Assembly (NCBI GenBank): GCA_028291055.1
Contig: JAQGIP010000084.1
Coordinates: forward strand, 1 to 47,965
Direction: 5' to 3'
From: Caulobacter sp.
Lineage (GTDB): Bacteria; Pseudomonadota; Alphaproteobacteria; Caulobacterales; Caulobacteraceae
Length of the DNA: 47,965 nt
Positions 23,767 through 33,835 of this stretch are shown piece by piece (within the stretch, counting starts at the first letter, position 1; every line of letters starts with the position of its first letter). Position numbers and translations under genes: made by a program. The notes beneath the pieces are model-generated. The model was given only the letters and a program-made list of their open reading frames with translations, was not told the origin of the DNA and made no database searches.

Positions 23767-25260
23767 ATGAGTTTCCTGACGCGCCGCAAGTCGATCGACG
23801 TGATGCAGGCGCTTGAGGCGCACGAGAAGCTGAAGCCCACATTGAGCTGGCCGCACCTGATGGCGTTGGGGGTGGGCGCGATCGTCGGCACCGGCATCTA
23901 CACGCTGGTCGGCGTGGCGGCGGGGATGGCGGGGCCGGCGGTGATGCTGTCCTTCCTGCTGGCCGGCGCGGTCTGCGTCTGCGCGGCGCTGGCCTATGCC
24001 GAGATGGCGACGATGATCCCGGTCTCGGGCAGCGCCTATACCTATAGCTATGCGGTGATGGGGGAGGGGGCGGCCTGGGTCGTCGGCTGGAGCCTGATCC
24101 TCGAATACACGGTGGTGTGCAGCGCCGTGGCGGTGGGCTGGTCGGGGCATGCGGCGGAGTTCCTGCGGCCGATGGGCGTGCCCGACGCCCTGCTGGCTGC
24201 GCCACAGCTTCCCATTGCGCCCTTCCTCCATTCCCTGGGCGTACCCAGCGCGTGGCTGACCTCCTTCATCCCGGCGGCGGGCGCGGTGCACGGCATCATC
24301 AATCTGCCGGCGGTTGTGATCAGCCTCATTGTCACGGGCCTGCTGGTTCTAGGCACGCGTGAAAGCGCCACGGTCAACGTGATCCTGGTGGCGGTGAAGA
24401 TCGTGGCCCTGGTGGTGTTCGTGGTCATCGCCCTGCCACACTTCGACGCCGCCCACTTCAAGCCCTTCATGACCCACGGCCTCTATGAGGTGAGCAAGGA
24501 CCCGACGACCGGCGCGCTGATGAAGCTGGGGGTGGCGCCGGCCGCGGCGATCATCTTCTTCGCCTTCTATGGCTTCGACACCATCTCGACGGCGGCGGAG
24601 GAGGCCAAGAACCCGGCTCGCGACCTGAAGATCGGCATCGTGGGCTCGATGGTCGCCTGCACCATCATCTACATGGTGGTGGCGGCCGCGGCGGTCGGCG
24701 CAGTTCCGGTGGCGGAGTTCGCCAAGGATTCGGCGCCGTTGGTCTATGTGATGAACAAACTCGGCAACCCGACGGTCGCGGCCCTGGTGGCCGGCGCGGC
24801 GGTGGTGGCCCTGCCGACGGTGATCCTGGCCTTCCTCTATGGCCAGAGCCGCATCTTCTTCGTGATGGCGCGCGACCGTCTGCTGCCCAAGGCCCTGTCC
24901 AAGGTCAGCGCGCGGACCGGCGGCCCGGTCCTGATGACGGTGATCACCGGGGTGATCGTCGCCGTGATGTCGGGGTTCGCGACCCTGGGTGACCTGGCGG
25001 CCCTGGCCAACGCCGGGACGCTGGCGGCCTTCATCGCCGTCTGCCTGGCGATGATGATCTTGCGGGTGCGCGAGCCCAACCGGCCGCGGGTATTTCGTGC
25101 GCCGGTGTGGTGGCTGATCGGGCCGGCGGGGATCGTCGGCTGCATCCTGCTGTTCGCCAGCCTGTCGACCTTCACTCAGATCGCCTTCGTGATCTGGAAC
25201 CTGGCCGGGGTGGTGCTCTACCTGGCGTATGGGCGCCGCAAGAGCCTGCTGGCGCAGTAG
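23767..25260 (+). CDS. APC-family amino acid permease
   Basis: A 497-residue permease with about 12-13 membrane segments. The N-terminal ALGVGAIVGTGIYTLVGVAAG carries the G(A/I)xxGTGI motif of helix 1, which contacts the substrate backbone in APC transporters. FFAFYGFDTISTAAEEAKNPARDL is the conserved cationic amino acid transporter (CAT) segment of helix 6 and the following loop. It probably imports basic or small neutral amino acids with protons. ATG 23767 after GGGGGAATGTGGA gives the family N-terminus (MSFLTRRKSIDVMQAL). It stands alone; the next gene has its own upstream gap of 89 bases. Confidence 0.92.
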   Translation: MSFLTRRKSIDVMQALEAHEKLKPTLSWPHLMALGVGAIVGTGIYTLVGVAAGMAGPAVMLSFLLAGAVCVCAALAYAEMATMIPVSGSAYTYSYAVMGEGAAWVVGWSLILEYTVVCSAVAVGWSGHAAEFLRPMGVPDALLAAPQLPIAPFLHSLGVPSAWLTSFIPAAGAVHGIINLPAVVISLIVTGLLVLGTRESATVNVILVAVKIVALVVFVVIALPHFDAAHFKPFMTHGLYEVSKDPTTGALMKLGVAPAAAIIFFAFYGFDTISTAAEEAKNPARDLKIGIVGSMVACTIIYMVVAAAAVGAVPVAEFAKDSAPLVYVMNKLGNPTVAALVAGAAVVALPTVILAFLYGQSRIFFVMARDRLLPKALSKVSARTGGPVLMTVITGVIVAVMSGFATLGDLAALANAGTLAAFIAVCLAMMILRVREPNRPRVFRAPVWWLIGPAGIVGCILLFASLSTFTQIAFVIWNLAGVVLYLAYGRRKSLLAQ

Positions 25261-25349
25261 GGCGCGGCGGGGGAGGTGCTTGTCCCCGTTGACGAGGTGC
25301 GTGCGATCCGCGAACACGGCGTCAGACCCCTGACCCCAAGGACCGCCCC

Positions 25350-26498
25350 ATGGCCCTCGACGCCGAGACCCGCGACCAGTTGATCGACACCGTGCGCCGC
25401 TTCGTTGCCGAGCGGCTGCGGCCCATCGAGGCCCAGGTGGCGGAGGCCAACGAGGTGCCGGCCTCGGCGATCGGCGAGATGCGCGACCTGGGGCTGTTCG
25501 GGCTGTCGATCCCCGAGGAATACGGCGGGCTCGACCTCTCCATGGAGGACGAATGCCTGGTGATCTTCGAGATGGGGCGCACCAGCCCGGCCTTCCGCTC
25601 GGAGTTCGGGACGAATGTCGGCATCGGCAGCCAGGGGCTGGTGATGTTCGGCAACGACGAACAGAAGGCCAGATGGCTGCCGGGCATCGCCTCGGGCCAG
25701 ACGGTGACGTCCTTCGCGCTGACCGAGCCTGAAGCCGGGTCGGACTCGGCCAATGTGCAGACGCGCGCGGTGCTGGACGGGGATGCCTATGTGCTGAACG
25801 GCTCCAAGCGTTTCATCACCAATGCCGCCAAGGCGGGGCTGTTCACGGTGATGGCGCGCACCAATCCCGACGCCAAGGGCGGGGCGGGGGTGTCGGCCTT
25901 CCTGGTGCCCGGCGACAGCCCCGGCCTTTCGGTCGGCAAGCCGGAGAAGAAGATGGGCCAGCATGGAGCCCAGATCCACGACGTGATCTTCGACAACGTC
26001 CGCGTGCCGGTGGAAAACCGCCTGGGCGCCGAGGGCGAGGGCTTCAAGGTGGCCATGCGGGTGCTGGACAAGGGGCGCTTCCATATCGCCGCCCTGTGCG
26101 TGGGCGTGGCCGAACGGCTGATCGCCGACTGCGTGGCCTATGCGGGCGAGCGCAAGCAGTTCGGCCAGCCCATCGCCAGCTTCCAGCTGATCCAGGGCAT
26201 GATCGCCGACTGCAAGACCGAAGCCCTGGCGGCCCGGGCCCTGGTGCTGGAGGGCGCGCGAAAACGTGATCGCGGCGAGAACATCGTGCTGGAAGCGGCG
26301 GCGGCCAAGTATTTTGCCTCCGAGATGGTGGGGCGCGTGGCCGACAAGGCCGTGCAGATCTTCGGCGGCGCCGGCTATGTGGCCGACCACGGCATCGAGC
26401 GGCTCTATCGGGACGTGCGCATCTTCCGCATCTACGAGGGCACCAGCCAGGTGCAACAGTTGGTGATCGCCAGAGAAACCATGAAGCGTGGGGGCTAG
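25350..26498 (+). CDS. Acyl-CoA dehydrogenase
   Basis: A 382-residue FAD enzyme with the complete three-domain acyl-CoA dehydrogenase layout. The N-terminal helical domain includes GLSIPEEYGGLDLS. The middle beta domain has the FAD-contact sequence FALTEPEAGSD and KRFITNAAKAG. The C-terminal helical domain has ERKQFGQPIASFQ, QIFGGAGYVADHGIERLYRD and the catalytic-base region IYEGTSQVQQLVIAR, where the Glu is the base in short/medium-chain enzymes. It oxidises an acyl-CoA to the enoyl-CoA, passing electrons to ETF. Chain-length preference cannot be read from the sequence. Confidence 0.95.
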   Translation: MALDAETRDQLIDTVRRFVAERLRPIEAQVAEANEVPASAIGEMRDLGLFGLSIPEEYGGLDLSMEDECLVIFEMGRTSPAFRSEFGTNVGIGSQGLVMFGNDEQKARWLPGIASGQTVTSFALTEPEAGSDSANVQTRAVLDGDAYVLNGSKRFITNAAKAGLFTVMARTNPDAKGGAGVSAFLVPGDSPGLSVGKPEKKMGQHGAQIHDVIFDNVRVPVENRLGAEGEGFKVAMRVLDKGRFHIAALCVGVAERLIADCVAYAGERKQFGQPIASFQLIQGMIADCKTEALAARALVLEGARKRDRGENIVLEAAAAKYFASEMVGRVADKAVQIFGGAGYVADHGIERLYRDVRIFRIYEGTSQVQQLVIARETMKRGG

Positions 26499-26657
26499 CG
26501 CCCCCAGTAGTGGCGCCTATCCAGGTGGTTTCGGCATGATGCACGCCAAAATCTTTCAGCGTTCATGAGGAAAAAATTTCGCGCGACATGGAACCAAATG
26601 CCAGCTTAGTTTGTTTAAGCTCGTTTTACTCAAGCTTTGACACTTAAGCTTCTGAAA

Positions 26658-26677
26658 TTCGCCGTGGACACGAATAG
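26658..26677 (+). promoter_or_regulatory. Shared motif TTC-N4-TGGACACGAATAG
   Basis: TTC, four bases, then TGGACACGAATAG ends 85 bases before the start codon. The same pattern lies 83 bases before the second autotransporter gene. It is probably a common regulator or promoter site. Confidence 0.55.
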
Positions 26678-26712
26678 TAACTGAAGCTACCAATCGGATA
26701 GTGCTGTTCGGA

Positions 26713-26734
26713 GAGTGCGGGTTTTTGCGCACTC
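26713..26734 (+). promoter_or_regulatory. Leader hairpin before the first autotransporter
   Basis: GAGTGCG (26713-26719) and CGCACTC (26728-26734) pair around an 8-base T-rich loop, ending 28 bases before the ATG and just upstream of the ribosome-binding site. It could stabilise the mRNA or affect translation. Confidence 0.4.
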
Positions 26735-26762
26735 AACAACTACTCGGTGAGGGTTTCAAAAC

Positions 26763-29700
26763 ATGTCGGCTTCCAAGCGCGCGTCCGCTCGTCTGCGTCT
26801 GTCCCTGTTCGCCTCCTCCTCTCTTGTCGCCAGCGCCTTGATGGCCGGCTTCGGGGGCCTGGCGATCACCGCCATCACGCCCGCCGCGGCCTGGGCGGCC
26901 AATGAATGCGTCACCGATCCCACCACCAACGGGGGCGGCGCCGACGTGGTCGTCTGCACGCCCGGCGCCTATCCCACCGGCATCACCTATACGAGTGACG
27001 GCGCCTTGGAGGTGGATCTGCTGGACGCCGTGAATGTGACCGGCGGCGGGGTGACCCTGACGGGCTCGGCCGGCGACACCGTCACCCTCTTCCAGGCCGA
27101 GCAGGTGCCTGACAGCGGCGACATCGCGATCATCAACGCGGCCGGCTCGGGTATCCAGGTGACCAGCCCCGACAGCAACGTCCTGATCAACCTCACCGAC
27201 ATCGACGGCGGCGACGCGCCCCTGACCATAACCGGATCGACCAGCGGCATCGCGGCGTCGAGCGCCGGAACCGGGACAGTCCAGGTCTTCGCCTCCAACG
27301 GCACGATCACCGGCCAGGCCGGCCGCGGCGTCACCGCCGGCTCCGTCGATGGCGACATCACCATCAACACCGGCGGCGCGACCGTGGTCGGCACGGCGGC
27401 GGCCGCCATCGGCGCCACGGCGACCGGTGCGGGCAACGTCACCATCACCACCGCGGCGGCCGGCACGCTGACCACCGATGTCAGCTTCCGAGCCATCAAC
27501 GGGGTGTCCAACAACGGCAACGTCACGGTCAACAGCGCCGCCGTCATTACCGAAGGCAACATCACCGCGGTATCCACCGGCACAGGCAACGCGACGGTGA
27601 ACCTCGCCGGCGACGTCACGATGAGCAGCCCGTCGGCCGCGGTGGAGGTTACCGCCGGCGCGGGCACAGCGACCTATAGCCAGTCGGGTGGGACCGTTGC
27701 CAGCGGCGGGACCGGCCTGGACCTGAGCGGGGCCACGGTCCAGATCAACGCAACCGGGGGCACGATCAATTCGAACGCCGTGGGCATCAGCGCCATCGGT
27801 GGGGCGGGCGGGGTCAACGGCACTCTGGGGGCAGACGTCCATTCCACGACCAGCGAAGCCATCAACATCACCTCCACCGGCGGCGGGGTCTTCAACCAGA
27901 ACGCGGCGGTGAGCGGCGACTGGGCGGTGGTCGTCACCGACAACAGCGCGGCGGGCTATACCTACAACGCCAACGCCAATGTGACGGGCACGGACGGCGG
28001 CATCATGCTGACCGAGAACGGTTCAGGCGCCGGCACGGTCAATGTCACCTCGGGCGCGACCGTCGATGGCGGAAACGGAGGCAACCCCGGCATCCTGGTC
28101 GACGCTACGGGCGCGGGCAATGCGGTGGTCACCAGCACGGCGGGCACGGACATTCTCACCGACGCGACCCTGGGCGGCGCCGGGGTGAGCGCCACCAGCT
28201 CCGGCACGGGCGACGTGACCGTCAACCTGGCGGGCGCGGTGGGCGGCGCCCACGCGGTCGGGACGGACGGGGTCGACGCGACCATCACCAACGGCGCCAG
28301 CGCCGGCAATGTCTCGGTGACCACCAACGCCGTCACCGGCAACGGCGGCATCGCGGCCAGCACCGTCGGCACGGGGGCGGTGACGGTGACCACCAACGGC
28401 GCGACCACGGCCACGGGCTTCAATGGCGCGGCCAACGGCATCACCACCGCCGCCACCAGCGGCGCCACGACGATCACCAACAACGGCGCGCTCAACGCCT
28501 TCAACGGCGCGGGCATCGTGGGCTCGGCCACCAGCGGCTCGATCACCGTCAACGGGACCGGCTCGGTCACCTCCAACGGCTTTGACGGCATCGACATCAC
28601 CAACACCGGAACCGGGGCGCTCAGCGTCTCGGGCGGCCAGGTGTTCGGCGGGGCGACGGGCGTCTTCGCCCACAGCACCGGCGGCGGCTCGGTGACGGTC
28701 AACAACACCGGCGCGATCAACGGCCAGGGCGGCGTCGGCATCGACGCGGCGACCACCGGCGGCAACGGCTTCGTCATCGTCAACCCGACGGGCGCGGTCA
28801 GCGGCCTGACGACCGGCATCACCGCCTCGGCGGTGGGCACCGGCTTCGTGACGGTTTCCACCACCGGGACCCTGACGGCGGGCGGCGGCGACGGCATCAC
28901 CGCCACGGCCGTCAACGGCCTGGTCCAGGCCACGGCCAACGGCGCGGTCAACGTCACCGGCGGCAACGGCATCACCGCCACCTCCACCGGCACGGGCGGC
29001 GTCATCGCGGCTACCGGCGCAAACGGCGACATCGCCGGTACGGCCACCAACGGCATCGTGGCCACCTCCACGGGCACGGCCGGCGCCGTGAGCGTCACCA
29101 ACAACGGCGACGCGGGCATTTCGAGCAACCGCACCGGCCAGGCGGTGATCGCCACCATCAACAACGCCGCCAACGGCGCCGGCGTGACGGTCACCGGTTC
29201 CGGGACCTCCTGGACCACCGGCGACGCCATCGCCGCCACCAGCAACGGCGCGGGCCTGGTCAGCGTCACCCAGAGCGGAACCATCAACTCGCAGGCCGAC
29301 GCTATCCACGCCATCAACACCAGCGCCACCGGCGGTGCGACGGTGGTGTTCAGCGGCGCCGCCACCACCCTGGACGACGGCATCATCGCCGCGGCCAGCG
29401 GTTCGGGCGCGGTGAGCGTGACCAACAGCGGCTCGCTGTCGGTGGACGACTACGGCATCTTCGCCACCAGCAGCACCGGCAACGTCACGGTGCTGGGCAA
29501 CGGCGGCATCTCCGGCTCGGCCAATGTCGGCATCAGCGCCACCACCGGCGGCGCGGGCAATGTGGCCGTGACCTCCGGCTCGATCAGCGCCTCGGGCGAC
29601 GGCATCGACGCCACGGCCCTCGGGACCGGCTCGGTGACGGTCACCAACGTGCTGCCCGGCGTGGTCATCACCGGCAATGTCGGCGGCGGCGGCGGCAGCG

Positions 29701-32700
29701 GCATCGTGGCGATGGCCAACGCCGGCCCGGTGACGATCAACAACGTGGGATCGGTGAACGGCGTCAACGGCATCGTCGCCTCGACCACGGGCGCGGGCAT
29801 CAACACCGTCAACACCAGCGGCAACGTGACCGGCGGCTTCGGCGGCTCGATCGGCAACGGCATCCGCTCCACGACCTTCAACGGCGCAAACAACGTCAAC
29901 GTCACCGGCACGGCGGTCATCACCGGGGCCGGCGCGGGGGCGGACGCGATCAGCGCCACGACCACGGGCTCGGGCCTGATCAACATCGACACCGCGGCGG
30001 GGACCAGCGTGGTCGCCACCGCCGGCGATGACGGCATCGGCGCCAACCAGTCCGGCACGGGCGCCATCGACATCGACGCCCTGGGCGCGGTGACGGGCTC
30101 GGCCACCGGCAACGGCATCAACGCCACGGCCGCCAGCGGCGGGGTCGACGTGGCCACCGGCGCCGGCGCGGTCAGCGGCGGCGTGAACGGCGTCATCGCC
30201 ACCACGGGCGGCGCCAGCGCCGTCAATGTGGTCACCGGCTCTGGCGCGGTCACCGCCACGACGGGCGTGGGTATCGACGCCGAGAGCGTCGGCGGCCCGA
30301 TCGTGGTCACCACCGGCGGGGCCACCAGCGGCGCCATCGGCATCCGCACCCGCAACACCGGCGCGGGCAACACCACGGTCACCTCCACGGCCGGCGCGGT
30401 CACCGGCACGAACGGGCCCGGCATCACCGCCGCCACCACCGGGGCCGGCTTCGTCACCGTCAACAGCGGCGCGGTCAGCGGGACCAACGGCGGCATCAGC
30501 GCCATCTCCACCGGCGGCGCGGTCACGGTCACCACAGCCGGCATCGTCACCGGCGGTGCGAACATCGGCATCGACGCCCAAAGCACCGGCGTCCCCGGCG
30601 GCAACGTCACCGTCACCACCGGCGCGGCGGTAACCGGCGGCACCCTCGGTATCCGCACCCGCACGCAGGGGGCCGGCGTCACCGTGGTCACCAGCACCGC
30701 TGGCCTGGTCACCGGCATCGTCGGCATCGATGCTCTGACCACCGGCACGGGCGACCTGACCGTCAACGCCGGCGCGGTCACTGGCGGCGAGGCCATCATC
30801 GCCTCGGCCCAGGGCGGCAACGTCCTGGTCACCACCACCGGCGTGACGACGGCCAACGCCGGATCGGGCATCGCGGCGTTCGACACCGGGGCCGGCACGG
30901 TCACGGTGACCACTGGCGCGGCGGTCAACGCCGTGACCGTGGGCATCACCACCACCGCCCAGACCGGCCTGACCACGGTCGACTCCACGGCCGGGGCGGT
31001 CACCGCCTCGGGCGCGGGCTTCGCGGGCATCCAGTCGGTCTCCACGAGCGGCGGCATCAACATCACCACCGGCGCGGTCACCGCCACCAACGCGGGCGGC
31101 GCCAACGGCATCTCCGCCTTCAGTGGCAGCGGTCCGATCGTGATCGTGGGCAACGGCGCCATTGCCGGCTCGACCAACGGCATCCAGGCCTCCACGGCCG
31201 GCGCGGGCTCGACCTCGGTGACCACCAACAGCACCGTCCAGGGCCTCGGCTCGGCCGGCATCCGCGCCACCTCCGGCACGGGCGGCCTGACGGTGGTGGC
31301 CAACGGCAACGTCAACGTCACGGGCGTGGCGGCCGGCAACGGCATCGTCGGCGTCAGCGGCGCGGGCGGCGCGGTGACCATCGCGGCGGGCGCCACGGTG
31401 GTCGGCGCGGGCGCGGGACCGACCTCCTGGGTGATCGACACCACGGCGGCGTCCGGCTCGACCATGACGGTCAACAACAACGGCACGATCCGCTCCATCG
31501 ACGCGGCGACCACCGGCTATGACGACCTGGCGGTGATCGCTCGCGGCGCGGGCAGCAACTTCGTGCTGAACAACGCCGGCCACCTGCAGGGACGCATCAA
31601 CTTCGCCGGGGTCGGATCGTCGACCTTCAACAACAGCTCCAACCTGAGCTGGCACACCACGGGGCTGTCGACCTGGTCGGCCGGGGCGGACGTTCTGAAC
31701 AACACCGCGGGCGGGGTGATCTATACGAACGCCGGCGGGGTCGCCACGACCTTCGACTTCGGACTGGGCGCGGACGCCTTCAACAACGCCGGGACCCTGG
31801 TGGTCGGCGAGCCCGTCCTGGCGGCCTCGACCTTGACCATCACCGGCCTGGAAGCGCTGAACAACTCCGGCCGGATCACCTTCGGCTCGGCGGGGGTGGC
31901 TTCGCCCTTCGGCTCCGACAACCAGATCAACGACAGCATCATCGCGGCCGGCACGGTGTTCACCGGCTCCGGTTCGTCGACCCTGGCCATGGACGCCAAC
32001 CTGTCGTTCGTGACCCAGGCCAGCTGCGCGGCGCTCACCGCCGCCGACTGTCTGGCGGTCGGCTCCACGGCCGGCTCCACGGGCATCCTGGTCAACGACA
32101 ACAACGCCGCGGCGTTCGGGGCCTATAACCCCGGCGGCATCACCCTGGTGACCGGGGCCTCCTCGGCGGCCAGCTTCCACCTCGACACGGGCTCGGAATA
32201 TTACGACGCGACCCTGTTCGGCGGCGTGCTCAACAAGCCCGGCCTGTTCTTCTACGACCTGGCCTTCGACGCGGGCGGCAACCGCGCCCTGCTGATCGGC
32301 GTGCCCAAGCCGGCGGTGTTCGAATTCTCCGCGCTGACCACGGCGGGCCAGGGCGTGTGGTACGACACCACCCAGACCTTCTTCGACCGCCAGTCGGACC
32401 TGCGCGACACCATCCAGGGCCGCTCGGAGGGCTCCGCGCCCGCCATGTGGCTGAAGGTGGTGGGCAGCTGGACCGACCGCGACGGGGTGAAGGACAGCCT
32501 GACGATCTTCAACAAGACCTATGACTACGACAGCAGCTACAAGCAGAACACGGTCGGCCTGATCGGCGGCATCGACATCCTGCGGGTGACCGATGCGGAC
32601 CATGCGGCGGTGATCGGCCTGCAGCTGGGCTATGTGGACAGCGACGTGAACTTCAAGCACTCGTCCACCCGCGCCTCGATGAGCGGCACGGTGTTCGGGA

Positions 32701-33296
32701 TCTACGGCTCCTATGTCGCCACCCACGGCTTCTGGATCGACGGCGTGCTGAACGGCAACTGGCTGAACCTGGAAGACAGCGTGCCGTCGCTGCCGCTCAG
32801 CGCTTCGACCAACAACCCGTCGGCGGACATGCGCTCGGTGGGCGCGCAGGTCGAGGCCGGCTGGCGGATGGGCGGCGACGAGGGCTTCTTCTGGGAGCCC
32901 CTGGCCAGCCTCGCCTATGTGAAGACCAAGACCGACAACCTCGACATGACCACCTTGACGGGCGCGTCGGTCGACTTCGACGACGCCACCAGCTTCCGGG
33001 GCAGCCTCGGCCTGCGGATCGGCACGACGACGTCCACGGACAACTACAAGATCCGCTACAGCCTGACGGGCCGCATCTGGGACGAGTTCGACGGGGACAA
33101 CCAGTTGAACATCATCAGCGCCGGCCCCAACCTGCCCCTCAGCGACGACTTCAGCGGAACCTTCGGGGAAGTCGCCGGCGGGCTCAGCCTGACCGGCGCC
33201 GGGGGCCACCTGTCGGCCTTCATCAACGGCGGCGTGAAGTTCAAGGACGACTACAAGAGCCCGTCCGTGACGGCCGGCTTCCGCTATCAATGGTAG
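26763..33296 (+). CDS. Giant autotransporter adhesin 1 (beta-strand repeat passenger, C-terminal barrel)
   Basis: A 2,177-residue type V secretion protein. The signal peptide is long (about 45 residues, ending AAAWA-ANE), and cysteines 49 and 65 follow at once. The passenger (about 50-1,860) is a repeat-rich, Gly/Thr/Ala/Val/Asn-dominated chain with GI(D/T/N)A about every 25 residues, as expected for a right-handed beta-helix. It has no lysine between residues 5 and 1825. Before the barrel come the linker NNSSNLSWHTTG and a second cysteine pair (TQASCAALTAADCLAVG, about 1755 and 1763). The barrel covers about 1,862-2,177, starting near TFFDRQSDLRD and ending FRYQW, whose terminal aromatic is the outer-membrane assembly signal. 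No protease or lipase motif was seen, so adhesion or biofilm is the likely role (inference). Confidence 0.92.
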   Translation: MSASKRASARLRLSLFASSSLVASALMAGFGGLAITAITPAAAWAANECVTDPTTNGGGADVVVCTPGAYPTGITYTSDGALEVDLLDAVNVTGGGVTLTGSAGDTVTLFQAEQVPDSGDIAIINAAGSGIQVTSPDSNVLINLTDIDGGDAPLTITGSTSGIAASSAGTGTVQVFASNGTITGQAGRGVTAGSVDGDITINTGGATVVGTAAAAIGATATGAGNVTITTAAAGTLTTDVSFRAINGVSNNGNVTVNSAAVITEGNITAVSTGTGNATVNLAGDVTMSSPSAAVEVTAGAGTATYSQSGGTVASGGTGLDLSGATVQINATGGTINSNAVGISAIGGAGGVNGTLGADVHSTTSEAINITSTGGGVFNQNAAVSGDWAVVVTDNSAAGYTYNANANVTGTDGGIMLTENGSGAGTVNVTSGATVDGGNGGNPGILVDATGAGNAVVTSTAGTDILTDATLGGAGVSATSSGTGDVTVNLAGAVGGAHAVGTDGVDATITNGASAGNVSVTTNAVTGNGGIAASTVGTGAVTVTTNGATTATGFNGAANGITTAATSGATTITNNGALNAFNGAGIVGSATSGSITVNGTGSVTSNGFDGIDITNTGTGALSVSGGQVFGGATGVFAHSTGGGSVTVNNTGAINGQGGVGIDAATTGGNGFVIVNPTGAVSGLTTGITASAVGTGFVTVSTTGTLTAGGGDGITATAVNGLVQATANGAVNVTGGNGITATSTGTGGVIAATGANGDIAGTATNGIVATSTGTAGAVSVTNNGDAGISSNRTGQAVIATINNAANGAGVTVTGSGTSWTTGDAIAATSNGAGLVSVTQSGTINSQADAIHAINTSATGGATVVFSGAATTLDDGIIAAASGSGAVSVTNSGSLSVDDYGIFATSSTGNVTVLGNGGISGSANVGISATTGGAGNVAVTSGSISASGDGIDATALGTGSVTVTNVLPGVVITGNVGGGGGSGIVAMANAGPVTINNVGSVNGVNGIVASTTGAGINTVNTSGNVTGGFGGSIGNGIRSTTFNGANNVNVTGTAVITGAGAGADAISATTTGSGLINIDTAAGTSVVATAGDDGIGANQSGTGAIDIDALGAVTGSATGNGINATAASGGVDVATGAGAVSGGVNGVIATTGGASAVNVVTGSGAVTATTGVGIDAESVGGPIVVTTGGATSGAIGIRTRNTGAGNTTVTSTAGAVTGTNGPGITAATTGAGFVTVNSGAVSGTNGGISAISTGGAVTVTTAGIVTGGANIGIDAQSTGVPGGNVTVTTGAAVTGGTLGIRTRTQGAGVTVVTSTAGLVTGIVGIDALTTGTGDLTVNAGAVTGGEAIIASAQGGNVLVTTTGVTTANAGSGIAAFDTGAGTVTVTTGAAVNAVTVGITTTAQTGLTTVDSTAGAVTASGAGFAGIQSVSTSGGINITTGAVTATNAGGANGISAFSGSGPIVIVGNGAIAGSTNGIQASTAGAGSTSVTTNSTVQGLGSAGIRATSGTGGLTVVANGNVNVTGVAAGNGIVGVSGAGGAVTIAAGATVVGAGAGPTSWVIDTTAASGSTMTVNNNGTIRSIDAATTGYDDLAVIARGAGSNFVLNNAGHLQGRINFAGVGSSTFNNSSNLSWHTTGLSTWSAGADVLNNTAGGVIYTNAGGVATTFDFGLGADAFNNAGTLVVGEPVLAASTLTITGLEALNNSGRITFGSAGVASPFGSDNQINDSIIAAGTVFTGSGSSTLAMDANLSFVTQASCAALTAADCLAVGSTAGSTGILVNDNNAAAFGAYNPGGITLVTGASSAASFHLDTGSEYYDATLFGGVLNKPGLFFYDLAFDAGGNRALLIGVPKPAVFEFSALTTAGQGVWYDTTQTFFDRQSDLRDTIQGRSEGSAPAMWLKVVGSWTDRDGVKDSLTIFNKTYDYDSSYKQNTVGLIGGIDILRVTDADHAAVIGLQLGYVDSDVNFKHSSTRASMSGTVFGIYGSYVATHGFWIDGVLNGNWLNLEDSVPSLPLSASTNNPSADMRSVGAQVEAGWRMGGDEGFFWEPLASLAYVKTKTDNLDMTTLTGASVDFDDATSFRGSLGLRIGTTTSTDNYKIRYSLTGRIWDEFDGDNQLNIISAGPNLPLSDDFSGTFGEVAGGLSLTGAGGHLSAFINGGVKFKDDYKSPSVTAGFRYQW

Positions 33297-33329
33297 CCAC
33301 CCTCGCGGGCTAGGCTGATCAAGATCAGG

Positions 33330-33358
33330 ACGGGCCGGTGGCGACACCGGCCCGTTTT
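33330..33358 (+). terminator. Rho-independent terminator after autotransporter 1
   Basis: ACGGGCCGGTG, a GCGA loop, then CACCGGCCCGT followed by TTT: an 11-bp perfect stem with a short T-run, 33 bases after the stop codon. Confidence 0.9.
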
Positions 33359-33737
33359 GCGTTTGGGGCTCCGCGTTCGCGTGCGGGCGCGTTTCCGTTG
33401 CGACGAAGGGGCGCGCGGCCAGGCGGCGGCCCCGGAAAACAGCCCGAGAGCCGCTTCATAACCCATATTGGGTACCTTGATCTCCCTTTCCGGCGGCCGG
33501 GAAGGGGCCAATTCGGGCGCCCCCTGAATGGGGGGCGGGGCGTCAAACGGGATCCCATACCGTCCGCCCGAATCGCGTGCATCAAGCCGTCAGCTCAGCT
33601 CCGCGTAGTTGTACTCAGGTATTCAGGGGCCGAATGCATCACCGGTGCACCCAATTGCATCGCGGCGCCACTTGACACCTGTCGTCTGGAGCTTCGCCGT
33701 GGTGTGCCGAAACGGCGCCCTTCTTCGTTAACGACGC

Positions 33738-33749
33738 CCTAATATTAGG
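33738..33749. promoter_or_regulatory. Perfect AT-rich palindrome CCTAATATTAGG
   Basis: A 12-base perfect palindrome about 170 bases before the second autotransporter start, in otherwise GC-rich DNA. It is a candidate operator; the binding protein is unknown. Confidence 0.4.
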
Positions 33750-33815
33750 TATTCATTCACTTTTTCGCGCCCCAGGCGAGTTTTTTCGCGTCAAAAATGC
33801 GGCAATTGCGCCTAC

Positions 33816-33835
33816 TTCCCGCTGGACACGAACAG
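33816..33835 (+). promoter_or_regulatory. Shared motif TTC-N4-TGGACACGAACAG
   Basis: Second occurrence of the motif seen upstream of autotransporter 1, differing only in the N4 and one C/T position, and ending 83 bases before the start codon. Confidence 0.55.

Larger units (their letters stand above)
26499..26762 (+). promoter_or_regulatory. Upstream region of the first giant autotransporter gene
   Basis: This 264-base gap is markedly AT-richer than its surroundings. It holds a one-mismatch CtrA-like site TTAA-N7-TTAC (26615-26629), a TTGACA (26637-26642) that could serve as a -35, the 20-base motif shared with the second gene (26658-26677), a leader hairpin (26713-26734) and a GTGAGGG ribosome-binding site near 26747-26753. 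No small gene is apparent. Confidence 0.5.
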
